Positions 35,616-42,561 of a DNA stretch of 64,000 nt are shown here, piece by piece; position 1 is the stretch's first letter; every line of letters starts with the position of its first letter. Location of the stretch: positions 101,429 through 165,428 of the forward strand of contig CAXULW010000007.1 in the NCBI GenBank assembly GCA_964252015.1, read 5' to 3'. Below the pieces are notes generated by a model. It had not been told where the DNA came from and did not search any database. It saw only the letters and a list, made by a program, of their open reading frames with translations. Source of the stretch: CAXSBR01 sp964252015 (GTDB taxonomy: Bacteria > Actinomycetota > Actinomycetes > Mycobacteriales > Jatrophihabitantaceae). The translations under genes were made by a program, and so were the position numbers.

Positions 35616-36797
35616 GTGACCCCCGACTCGTTCCCTGAACCAGCCCCGGACGCGACCCCCGAGCCGGTCGACGGTGCCGAGGTCGACGGGATCGATCGGG
35701 CGGCTGCGCCGGAGACGGTGGACGCGTCCGGGCCCGACGACGCCGGTACCGGTGACACCGCGGATGTCGACGTCCGGACTGGTGACGTCGCGCACGTCGA
35801 CGTCGCCGATGCTGTCCCGGTTGATGCTGTCCCGGTTGATGCGGTCTCGGCGGACGAGGTGTCGGCGGACGAGGTGTCGGCGGACGAGGTGTCGGCGGAC
35901 GAGGTCCCGGTGGTCGAGGTCTCGGCCCTCGAGGTCGTGGCTGATGACGGCCCGGCTGACGACGCCGCCGTTGCCGGCCAAGCTCTGCCCGAGCCCGACC
36001 CGGTCCTGGCCGAATCGGTCGAGGCGGCCCGCGCGGCCGCGGTCGAGCTCGGTGGCGAGGACGTCGGCGAGCACCTCGGCGCCAGCGCCGAAGACGCCCA
36101 TGCGGTGACCCACGCGTTCGTGGCCACCCTGGCCGGGTATCGAGGGTGGCACTGGGCGGTCACCCTCGCCCGCAGCCCGGAATCCAGCGTCGTCACGGTG
36201 GACGAGGTCGTCCTCCTCCCGGGCGACGACGCCCTGCGCGCCCCCGAGTGGGTGCCGTGGTCGCAGCGGGTGCGCGCCGGCGACCTGGGGGCCGGTGACC
36301 TGCTGCCCGCCGATCCCGACGACGCCCGCCTGGTACCCAGTTACTTTTCCGACGACGACCCTTCGCTGGCCGACGCCGACGCCGCCGACCGGGCCCAGCT
36401 GCGGACGGTGGCCGACGAGCTCGGCCTCGGCCGCGTGCGGGTGCTGTCCCGCGACGGCCGGATCGACGCCGCCGAGCGCTGGCTCGAGACCGACTTCGGT
36501 CCGGATGCCCCGATGGCCAAGCAGGCTCCGGCCCACTGCGGCACCTGCGGTTTCCTGGTCCTGGTGCGTGGCTCGCTCGGCGGCGCGTTCGGCATCTGTG
36601 CGAACGAGCTCAGCGCGGCCGATGCCCACGTCGTCTCGGTGGAATTCGGCTGCGGCGCCCACTCGGAGGCCGGCGTCGACCTGACCAACCGGGTCGAACC
36701 GGCGGGAAACGTGTACGACAGCGGCGAGCTCGTGATGGAACCCAACGACGTTGCCGCCGCTGATTTCGACGACACGGTCGCCGTCGACGACGTTTAA
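35616..36797 (+). CDS. DUF3027 protein with acidic pentapeptide repeats
   Basis: The 393-residue protein has a very acidic N-terminal 125 residues, including DAVPV repeats and four VSADE units in a row (coded by a 15-bp tandem repeat, 35844-35903). The DUF3027 domain follows: HAFVATLAGYRGWHWAVTLAR, EWVPWSQRVRAGDLGAGDLLP, and the cysteine-rich CGTCGFLVLVRGSLGGAFGICANE with FGCGAHSE, which may bind a metal. The function is unknown; the mycobacterial counterpart is Rv0877-like, in the same position next to the MFS gene. I start at GTG 35616 because the frame upstream runs antisense to the MFS gene. Confidence 0.88.
   Translation: MTPDSFPEPAPDATPEPVDGAEVDGIDRAAAPETVDASGPDDAGTGDTADVDVRTGDVAHVDVADAVPVDAVPVDAVSADEVSADEVSADEVSADEVPVVEVSALEVVADDGPADDAAVAGQALPEPDPVLAESVEAARAAAVELGGEDVGEHLGASAEDAHAVTHAFVATLAGYRGWHWAVTLARSPESSVVTVDEVVLLPGDDALRAPEWVPWSQRVRAGDLGAGDLLPADPDDARLVPSYFSDDDPSLADADAADRAQLRTVADELGLGRVRVLSRDGRIDAAERWLETDFGPDAPMAKQAPAHCGTCGFLVLVRGSLGGAFGICANELSAADAHVVSVEFGCGAHSEAGVDLTNRVEPAGNVYDSGELVMEPNDVAAADFDDTVAVDDV
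35811..35903 (+). repeat. 15-bp coding tandem repeats
   Basis: GCTGTCCCGGTTGAT occurs twice (35811, 35826), then four units of GTSTCGGCGGACGAG (35844, 35859, 35874, 35889). All are in frame inside the DUF3027 gene and keep the acidic pentapeptide pattern. Confidence 0.92.
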
Positions 36798-36799
36798 GA

Positions 36800-36861
36800 C
36801 CGCCTTCGCCGCTGCGTCAGAGGCGGCCTTCGCCGCTGCGTCACAGGCGGCCTTCGCCGCG
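36800..36861. repeat. 24-bp tandem repeat at a convergent gene junction
   Basis: GGCGGCCTTCGCCGCTGCGTCA is repeated about 2.6 times between the DUF3027 stop and the end of the DUF2530 gene, whose last codons lie within it. Read on the minus strand after that stop, it would encode Ala/Lys-rich peptide, but no start exists. It may act in termination. Confidence 0.7.
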
Positions 36862-37098
36862 GTGCTTCCCGATCAAGACCAAGCCGAGCAGGCCGAGGAC
36901 CGCACCGCACAAGCAGGTCCACAGCCAGATCCGGTGATCGTGGCGGCCCAGCCACGACCAGCAGACCGCGAGAACGATGGCGGCGACGACCCACGCCGCG
37001 GTGCCGACGGCGATCACCCGGCGGGCGTCGACCCGCATCGGCGTCGGGGGCGTGCGCAGCACCCGCGTCCGTCCGGTTCGCTCGCGCCGCGCCGCCAT
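36841..37098 (-). CDS. small DUF2530-like membrane protein
   Basis: The 85-residue product has an Arg-rich N-terminus and two spans: VIAVGTAAWVVAAIVLAVCW and WLWTCLCGAVLGLLGLVLIG, with a WLGRHDHRI loop between them. This two-span pattern fits DUF2530-type proteins, and mycobacteria carry a like gene (Rv0879c) in the same place. The function is unknown. Start ATG 37098 is chosen; ATG 37143 would add 15 Arg-rich residues. It is divergent from the MarR gene. Confidence 0.75.
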   Translation of the reverse strand: MAARRERTGRTRVLRTPPTPMRVDARRVIAVGTAAWVVAAIVLAVCWSWLGRHDHRIWLWTCLCGAVLGLLGLVLIGKHRGEGRL

Positions 37099-37161
37099 GG
37101 ACGAGACGGTACCGGCGGCACGGTGGCGCCGCCGCGAGATCATTAGGTAAGCTAAGTAGTT

Positions 37162-37602
37162 GTGAGCAAGACCGATGATTCCCAGCAGGCCGCCGAGCTG
37201 GCGGCGATCCTGCGCCCGTCGTTGCTGCGGCTGACCAGGACGATTCGTAACCAGCGCGTCGATGAATCGGTCACCCTCACGCTGCTGGCCGCGTTGATGA
37301 CGCTGGACAAGCGCGGTCCGATGAGCCCGGGCGAGCTGGCCGCGCTCGAACGCGTGCAGCCGCCGTCGATGACCAAGATCCTGGGCAAGCTCGAGGAGAA
37401 GGACCTCATCGAGCGGTCTCCGCATCCGACCGACCGCCGTCAGGTCGTCGTCGCAGTCACCGATCCGGGCCGGGCGTTGCTGGCCAAGGAACGCCACGAA
37501 CGCGACGCCTGGCTCTCGATCCGGCTGGCCATGATCACCCCGGCCGAGCGTGAGCTGCTCGCCCGGGTCGTGCCCCTGCTCGACAAGCTGGGGGCGCTAT
37601 AA
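37162..37602 (+). CDS. MarR family transcriptional regulator
   Basis: This 146-residue DNA-binding regulator has the MarR winged helix: TLLAALMTLDKRGPMSPGELAALERVQPPSMTKILGKLEEKDLIERSPHPTDRRQVVVAVT, with the typical wing DRRQV. The N- and C-terminal helices form the dimer interface. It resembles Rv0880, its counterpart by position. It lies 32 bases upstream of an MFS exporter, which it may regulate. The start is GTG 37162. AT-rich TTAGGTAAGCTAA (37143-37155) just upstream could hold the -10 box and an operator half, with the mRNA nearly leaderless. Confidence 0.92.
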   Translation: MSKTDDSQQAAELAAILRPSLLRLTRTIRNQRVDESVTLTLLAALMTLDKRGPMSPGELAALERVQPPSMTKILGKLEEKDLIERSPHPTDRRQVVVAVTDPGRALLAKERHERDAWLSIRLAMITPAERELLARVVPLLDKLGAL

Positions 37603-37634
37603 GCGCTGCCCCGCCTACGAACACCCGAGAACCA

Positions 37635-39002
37635 ATGCCCAAAGAAATGGATATTGTGACCACCCTGCTCGGCCGCAACGACGCGGCGAACACCCCATCC
37701 GAAGGCGCATCCCAACCCCCGACCGATCCCGCCCATGACGACCACGGCATGTTCCGGTCCCTGCGGGTGCGCAACTACCGGCTGTTCGCGAGCGGGCAGA
37801 TCGTGTCGCTCACCGGCACCTGGATGCAGCGGGTGGCCCAGGACTGGCTGGTACTCCAGCTGACCGACTCGGCCACCGCGCTCGGCGTCGTCACCGCTCT
37901 GCAGTTCCTGCCCTCGATCCTGCTCGGGCTCTACGGCGGCATGCTCGCCGACCGGTCCGACAAGCGCCGGCTGCTGCTGCTCACCCAGACGGCGCTGGCC
38001 GGGGCCGCGCTCATCCTCGGCCTGCTGGCGGTCACCCACACGGTGGCGGTCTGGCACGTGATGGTGCTGGCCGTGGTCGTCGGCGTCATCACCGCCGTCG
38101 ACACGCCCACCCGCCAGTCGTTCGCGGTCGAGATGGTCGGACGCGACGAGCTGGCCAACGCGGTCGCGATCAACTCCACCATCTTCAACGCCGGGCGCAT
38201 CATCGGCCCGGCCATCGCCGGTGTGATGATCACCGCGGTGGGAACCGGCTGGGCCTTCCTGGCCAACGCCCTGTCCAGCGGGGCCGTCCTGGTCGGGCTG
38301 GCCATGATGCGCACCGACGAACTGCATCCGGTGCCGCACCTGGTACGTGCCCCGGGTCAACTCCGCGAAGCCCTGACCTACGTTCGCGGCCGGGTCGACC
38401 TCAGGCTGCCGATGCTGCTGGCGTTCATCGTCGGCACGTTCGGGATGAACTTCCAGATCACCACCGCCGTGCTGGCCAAGCAGGTCTTCCACCACGGCGC
38501 GGCCGGTTTCGGCCTGCTGTCGACCGCGCTGGCCGTCGGTGCCTGCCTGGGCGCCGTCTTGGCCACCCGCCGAGACCGTCGACCGTCCGGGGTGTTCCTG
38601 GTCGGCATGGCCGTGGCGTTCGGGTTGATCGAGATCGTGGCCGGCTCGATGCCGACGTTCGACACGACCGCCCTGGTGCTCGTGCCGGCCGGGCTGTGCA
38701 TGCTCGCGTTCAGCACGGCCGCGAACTCGTCGGTCCAGCTCGGCACCGACCCGGCCATGCGCGGACGGGTCATGGCGCTGTACCTGATGTGCTTCATGGG
38801 CGGCACACCGCTGGGCGCGCCGGCCATCGGCTGGGTGGCAGAAGCGTTCGGCCCGCGTTGGGGAATGGTGGGCGGTGGGATCATTTCGGCTCTGGCCGCG
38901 GCGATCACCGGCCTGCTGTTGGCCCGTCGGCGTGACCTGCACGTCGGCGACGTGATCGGACGTATCGGTCACGAGATCGGCGACCTGCGCCCCGTCCACT
39001 GA
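37635..39002 (+). CDS. MFS exporter (EntS/DHA3-like)
   Basis: The 455-residue product is an MFS_3 type drug or siderophore exporter. Conserved parts are FRSLRVRNYRLFASGQIVSLTGTWMQRVAQDWLVL at span 1, GLYGGMLADRSDKRRLLLLTQ as motif A, and DTPTRQSFAVEMVGRDELANAVAINS. Ten to twelve spans are seen. Substrate is unknown; the adjacent MarR regulator hints at a toxic small molecule, which is inference. Start ATG 37635 or 37650 (MDIVTTLL) are both possible, as the first 40 residues are not conserved. Confidence 0.9.
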   Translation: MPKEMDIVTTLLGRNDAANTPSEGASQPPTDPAHDDHGMFRSLRVRNYRLFASGQIVSLTGTWMQRVAQDWLVLQLTDSATALGVVTALQFLPSILLGLYGGMLADRSDKRRLLLLTQTALAGAALILGLLAVTHTVAVWHVMVLAVVVGVITAVDTPTRQSFAVEMVGRDELANAVAINSTIFNAGRIIGPAIAGVMITAVGTGWAFLANALSSGAVLVGLAMMRTDELHPVPHLVRAPGQLREALTYVRGRVDLRLPMLLAFIVGTFGMNFQITTAVLAKQVFHHGAAGFGLLSTALAVGACLGAVLATRRDRRPSGVFLVGMAVAFGLIEIVAGSMPTFDTTALVLVPAGLCMLAFSTAANSSVQLGTDPAMRGRVMALYLMCFMGGTPLGAPAIGWVAEAFGPRWGMVGGGIISALAAAITGLLLARRRDLHVGDVIGRIGHEIGDLRPVH

Positions 39003-39126
39003 CTACGGGTTTCCTACGGAGCTAGGCAGTATGCATTTCCCGGTAGCGCTTGCTCGGCGTCCGACTTATCTTTGACCCATATCCAGGTCCGAGACCCCTC
39101 GCACCGCCTCCCGCGTCATCTCCGGG

Positions 39127-39426
39127 CTGGCGGAGCGACTCGGCGCCCGCCCGCAGTCCGCGCGCGAAGTCAAGGCGACCACGCCACCGATCGAGGAGGT
39201 CGCCGCGTCGGCCCGGCGGCTGCACCGGCTGCTGGAAAGCCTGCCGCGGGGGACGTCCTACGTGCGCGCGACCGGCGTCGCCCACGCCTACGACGAGGTC
39301 CTGGTGATCGCCTGCCAGCAGCTCGAGGTGCCCACCCGCCTGCTGGAACTGCCGGACGGCAAGCCGCGCATCCTCGAACGGATCCGGCTCGAGTTCGTGC
39401 TCGGGGAGTCCGGCCTCATCATCTGA
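39127..39426 (+). CDS. small conserved hypothetical protein without a normal start codon
   Basis: The frame is open from 39076 to the stop at 39426 and translates into a convincing globular sequence: LAERLGARPQSAREVKA, PPIEEVAASARRLHRLLESL, PRGTSYVRATGVAHAYDEVL, VIACQQLEVPTRLLELPDGK. It resembles short conserved actinobacterial proteins with a PPLEEVA-RRL core, recalled from memory. There is no ATG, GTG or TTG between the in-frame TGA at 39073 and residue 46. CTG 39127 is the nearest usable codon (99 residues). An ATG at 39031 is in the same frame but separated by that TGA. It could be a gene with a rare start, a broken gene, or a sequence error. Confidence 0.6.
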   Translation: MAERLGARPQSAREVKATTPPIEEVAASARRLHRLLESLPRGTSYVRATGVAHAYDEVLVIACQQLEVPTRLLELPDGKPRILERIRLEFVLGESGLII

Positions 39427-39459
39427 CCGGGCCCGAGCGAATCGAGAGAACGACCCACC

Positions 39460-40242
39460 ATCGAAACGATCACCGAGCCCGGCGACCCGCGGCTGGATGA
39501 CTTTCGCGACCTGTCCGACGCCGACGTGCGCCCCGACCGACGCGGCGTGGTCGTCGCCGAGGGCACCGCGGTGGTGGAGCGCCTGCTCGGCTCGCCGTAT
39601 CCGGTCCGGGCGGTGGTCGGCGTGGAGGCCAAGATGCACGCGCTGGACCCCGTGCTGGCCGCGTCCGGGGCGCCGGCGTTCCTGGTCGACAAGTGGGTGC
39701 TGTCCGAGGCGGTCGGGTTCCGGGTCACCCGGGGTGTGCTCGGCTCGGCCGACCGTCCGCCACCGGCCGATCCCGGGGAGCTGCTCACATCGGCCCGCCG
39801 CGTCGTCGTGCTCGAGCAGCTCAACGACTACGAGAACCTGGGCGCGCTGTTCCGCAACGCGGCCGCGTTCGGTGTCGACGCCGTCCTGCTCGACCCGCGC
39901 ACCGCCGACCCGCTGTACCGGCGCAGCGTGCGCGTGTCGATGGGTCATGTGCTACGGGTGCCGTTCGCGCGGCTGCCCGAACCGTGGCCGGCCGGCTTGA
40001 ACCTCCTGCAGAACAAGGGTTTCCACGTCCTGGCCATGACACCCCGCGGGTCGGCCCAGGCGCTGCGGTCGGTGCCGGTGCCACCGAAGTGGGCCGTCCT
40101 GGTCGGGGCCGAGGGCGGCGGGCTCACCGAGGCCGCGCTGGGCCTCGCCGACGCCCAGGTGCGCATCCCGATGGCGCCCGGCGTCGACTCCCTCAACGTC
40201 GCCACCGCGGCCGCCGTCGTCTTCGCCCACCTGACCGGCTGA
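39460..40242 (+). CDS. SpoU/TrmH-family RNA 2'-O-methyltransferase
   Basis: This enzyme methylates a ribose 2'-OH in rRNA or tRNA using SAM. The knotted SPOUT domain is clear: motif 1 NLGALFRNAAAFGVDAVLLD, motif 2 VLVGAEGGGLTEAALGLAD, motif 3 RIPMAPGVDSLNVATAAAVV. The first canonical start, GTG 39526, falls inside the usual N-terminal substrate-binding domain. The frame extends upstream as ITEPGDPRLDDFRDLSDAD, matching the family's DPRLxDF N-terminus. The first codon of that stretch is ATC at 39460, with no ATG, GTG or TTG. I report the longer form (260 residues); the start is uncertain. Position matches mycobacterial Rv0881. Confidence 0.85.
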   Translation: METITEPGDPRLDDFRDLSDADVRPDRRGVVVAEGTAVVERLLGSPYPVRAVVGVEAKMHALDPVLAASGAPAFLVDKWVLSEAVGFRVTRGVLGSADRPPPADPGELLTSARRVVVLEQLNDYENLGALFRNAAAFGVDAVLLDPRTADPLYRRSVRVSMGHVLRVPFARLPEPWPAGLNLLQNKGFHVLAMTPRGSAQALRSVPVPPKWAVLVGAEGGGLTEAALGLADAQVRIPMAPGVDSLNVATAAAVVFAHLTG

Positions 40243-40353
40243 CCGGCTTACCGGCTTACCTGCGCGTTGTTCGGCCTAAGGCGGGCTGGGACCGTCCCGG
40301 GTCCGACAGGTGGGCGACGGAATCGTCGACCCCGGCTCATCGTTGGCCTCGGT

Positions 40354-40635
40354 ATGAGCCCAGCGTTCGAGTTCGCCGACAACCCCGACCAGGACCGCTA
40401 CGAGGTCCGCGCGGGCAGTCGAGTGGTCGGCCGGGCTGATTACCACCGCGACGGTGACCGGATCGTCATCCCGCACACTCACATCGACCCGGCCCACCGC
40501 GGTCAGGGCCTGGGCGGGCGGATGGTGGAATACGCGCTGGACGACATCCGCCGCCGCGGCCTGAAGGTCGTGCCGGCCTGCCCCTTCGTCGCCGACTACC
40601 TGAGCCAGCACCCGGAGAACGCCGACCTCCTCTGA
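40354..40635 (+). CDS. small GNAT-like acetyltransferase (YidJ type)
   Basis: The 93-residue product is a minimal GNAT domain. It has ADYHRDGDRIVIPHTHIDPAHRGQGLGGRMVEYALDDIRRRGLKVVPACPFVADYL, with the acetyl-CoA loop RGQGLG and the closing CPFVADY that typifies the short GNAT (Acetyltransf_CG) family. The substrate is unknown. It starts at ATG 40354, leaving 29 unconserved codons out. A hairpin (40642-40692) follows the stop by six bases. Confidence 0.88.
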   Translation: MSPAFEFADNPDQDRYEVRAGSRVVGRADYHRDGDRIVIPHTHIDPAHRGQGLGGRMVEYALDDIRRRGLKVVPACPFVADYLSQHPENADLL

Positions 40636-40641
40636 TTTTGC

Positions 40642-40692
40642 CGATCCGGGTGCACAGCTGGACGTCAGCTGTCCATCTCTGCACCCGGATCG
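40642..40692. repeat. dispersed hairpin repeat, copy B (probable bidirectional terminator)
   Basis: CGATCCGGGTGCA (40642-40654) pairs over 13 bases with TGCACCCGGATCG (40680-40692) around a 25-base loop. It is the relative of 25024-25074, again between convergent genes. Stem positions that differ between copies change in pairs, keeping the hairpin. Confidence 0.85.
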
Positions 40693-40695
40693 CGG

Positions 40696-42561
40696 TTAGA
40701 CGAGGGAGTCGCTCCATGAGTTGTGCAACGAGGCGAACTCGCCGTCGCCCTCGGTGATGAGCACCTCGGGCGTGCCGTCCTCGACGATGCGCCCGGCCGA
40801 CAGCACCAGCACCCGGTCGGCGATCTCGACCGTCGAGAGCCGGTGCGCGATGATCAGGGCGGTGCGGTCACGCAGCACGGTCCGCAGCGCCCGCTGCACG
40901 GTCCGTTCGGTCGGCACGTCCAGCGACGACGTCGCCTCGTCGAGGATCAGCACGGCCGGGTCGGCCAGGAACGCGCGCGCGAACGCGACCAGCTGCCGTT
41001 GCCCGGCCGACAGCCGCCCGCCGCGCTTGCGCACATCGGTGTCGTACCCCTCGGACAGCGCCCGGATGAACGGGTCGGCCCCCACCGCGGTGGCCGCGGC
41101 GACGACGTCGGCCCGGCTGGCGTCGGGGCGCCCGAAGGCGATGTTGTCGGCGACCGAACCCGAGAACAGGAACCCGTCCTGGGTGACCATGACCACCGCG
41201 GAACGAAGCTCGGCCTCGGTGACGTCGCGCAGGTCGACGCCGTCCAGGCGCACGGCCCCGGTGGACGGGTCGTAGAAGCGGGCGATGAGCTTGGCGATCG
41301 TCGACTTGCCGGCTCCCGTCGCGCCGACCAAAGCGACGGTCTGACCGGCCGGAATGTGCAGGTCGAGTTCGTGCAGCACCGGCTGGCCACCCTCGGCCGC
41401 GGTGACGTAGCCGAACTCGACCTGGCTCAGGTCCACCGCGCCCAGCCCGGGGCGAGGCAGCGGCACCGGATCGGCCGGCTCCGGCACGCTGGGCTTCTCG
41501 TTGAGCACCAGCGCGATCTTCTCCAGCGCCGCCGTGGCCGACTGCATCGAGTTGAGGAACATGGCCACGTCCTGCATCGGGCCGAAGAACTGGGTCAGAT
41601 ACAGCAGGAACGCGGTCAGGATGCCGAGCCCGAGATGCCCGTCGGCCACCCGGTCTCCCCCGACGACCAGGATGATCACCGTGACCAGGTTGCCGACCAG
41701 GGTGACGCCGGGGATGAAGATCGCGTGCAACTTGAACGCGTCGGCGTTGGCCGTGCGATAGGTGTCGTTCAGCTGGCCGAACAGCCGGGCGTTGCGTGGC
41801 TCGCGGCGGAAGGCCTGCACCGCGCGGATGCCGTTCATCGTCTCCACGAACTGCACGATCACGGCGGCGATGGCTTCGCGCGTGCGCCGGAAAACGGTGG
41901 CCGATCGCCGGGCGAACCAGCGGTACAGCAGCCAGAGCGGGATGAACGAGGCCACGGCGATCGCGGCCAGTTCCAGGTCGAGCAGCAACAGCACGATGCT
42001 GATCGTGACGATGTTCAGTACCGCCGTGATGAGCCCGTCCATCGCCGCTTCGAGCATCTCGTTCAGGGTGTCGACGTCGGAGGTCAGGCGCGAGATGACC
42101 CGGCCCGAGGTGAACTTCTCGTGGAACGACACCGACAGGGCCTGCAGGTGGTCGAACAGCTGACGGCGCAGGTCGAACAGGATGCGCTGGCCCAGCCGCC
42201 CGGTCCGGGCCAGGAACAACCGGTTGAGCGCGCCGGAGATCAACGCGCTGGCCAGCAGCGCCGAACCGATGATGACGATCGTGCGGTCGTTGCCGTTCTG
42301 GGCGTCGGGCAGGCCATGGTCGATGGCCAGACCCACCAGCCACGGTCCGGCCAGCATGGTCGCGTTCTGGACGAGAACGATGATCAGCAACGGGATCAGT
42401 TGACGCCGATGTGGTCGGAGCAGGGCCCGCAGCAGCGCCTGGGCGTCCTTGCGCAGGCCCGGCAGCGCTCCCGTCGGGGTGACGTCGTCGTCCGGTTTGT
42501 TCTCGGCCCGCCCCTGCCAGTCGGTGCCGTCCGAGGAGTCGATCGAGCTCTGCGTGGTCAT
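40696..42561 (-). CDS. ABC exporter half-transporter, catalytic-site subunit
   Basis: This 621-residue half-transporter has six spans (residues about 50-340) and an ATPase domain. Walker A is GATGAGKST. Walker B VLILDEATSSLD keeps the catalytic Glu, but the signature is LSAGQ instead of LSGGQ. It overlaps the upstream partner gene by four bases. As in TM287/288-like heterodimers, its Walker site should pair with the partner's LSGGQ to form the active site, while its altered signature faces the partner's degenerate site. Substrate (drug, lipid or peptide) is unknown. Pairs like this are found in mycobacteria as Rv1272c/Rv1273c. Confidence 0.93.
   Translation of the reverse strand: MTTQSSIDSSDGTDWQGRAENKPDDDVTPTGALPGLRKDAQALLRALLRPHRRQLIPLLIIVLVQNATMLAGPWLVGLAIDHGLPDAQNGNDRTIVIIGSALLASALISGALNRLFLARTGRLGQRILFDLRRQLFDHLQALSVSFHEKFTSGRVISRLTSDVDTLNEMLEAAMDGLITAVLNIVTISIVLLLLDLELAAIAVASFIPLWLLYRWFARRSATVFRRTREAIAAVIVQFVETMNGIRAVQAFRREPRNARLFGQLNDTYRTANADAFKLHAIFIPGVTLVGNLVTVIILVVGGDRVADGHLGLGILTAFLLYLTQFFGPMQDVAMFLNSMQSATAALEKIALVLNEKPSVPEPADPVPLPRPGLGAVDLSQVEFGYVTAAEGGQPVLHELDLHIPAGQTVALVGATGAGKSTIAKLIARFYDPSTGAVRLDGVDLRDVTEAELRSAVVMVTQDGFLFSGSVADNIAFGRPDASRADVVAAATAVGADPFIRALSEGYDTDVRKRGGRLSAGQRQLVAFARAFLADPAVLILDEATSSLDVPTERTVQRALRTVLRDRTALIIAHRLSTVEIADRVLVLSAGRIVEDGTPEVLITEGDGEFASLHNSWSDSLV

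Noticed and set aside
37143..37158. DtxR/IdeR iron box upstream of the MarR gene (TTAGGTAAGCTAA)
   Set aside because: Only about half of the 19-bp palindrome is present. It is as likely to be a -10 box or a MarR site.
39031..39075. Selenocysteine at the in-frame TGA before 39127
   Set aside because: There is no SECIS-like hairpin directly after the TGA and no selenoprotein family match; a rare start or broken gene is simpler.
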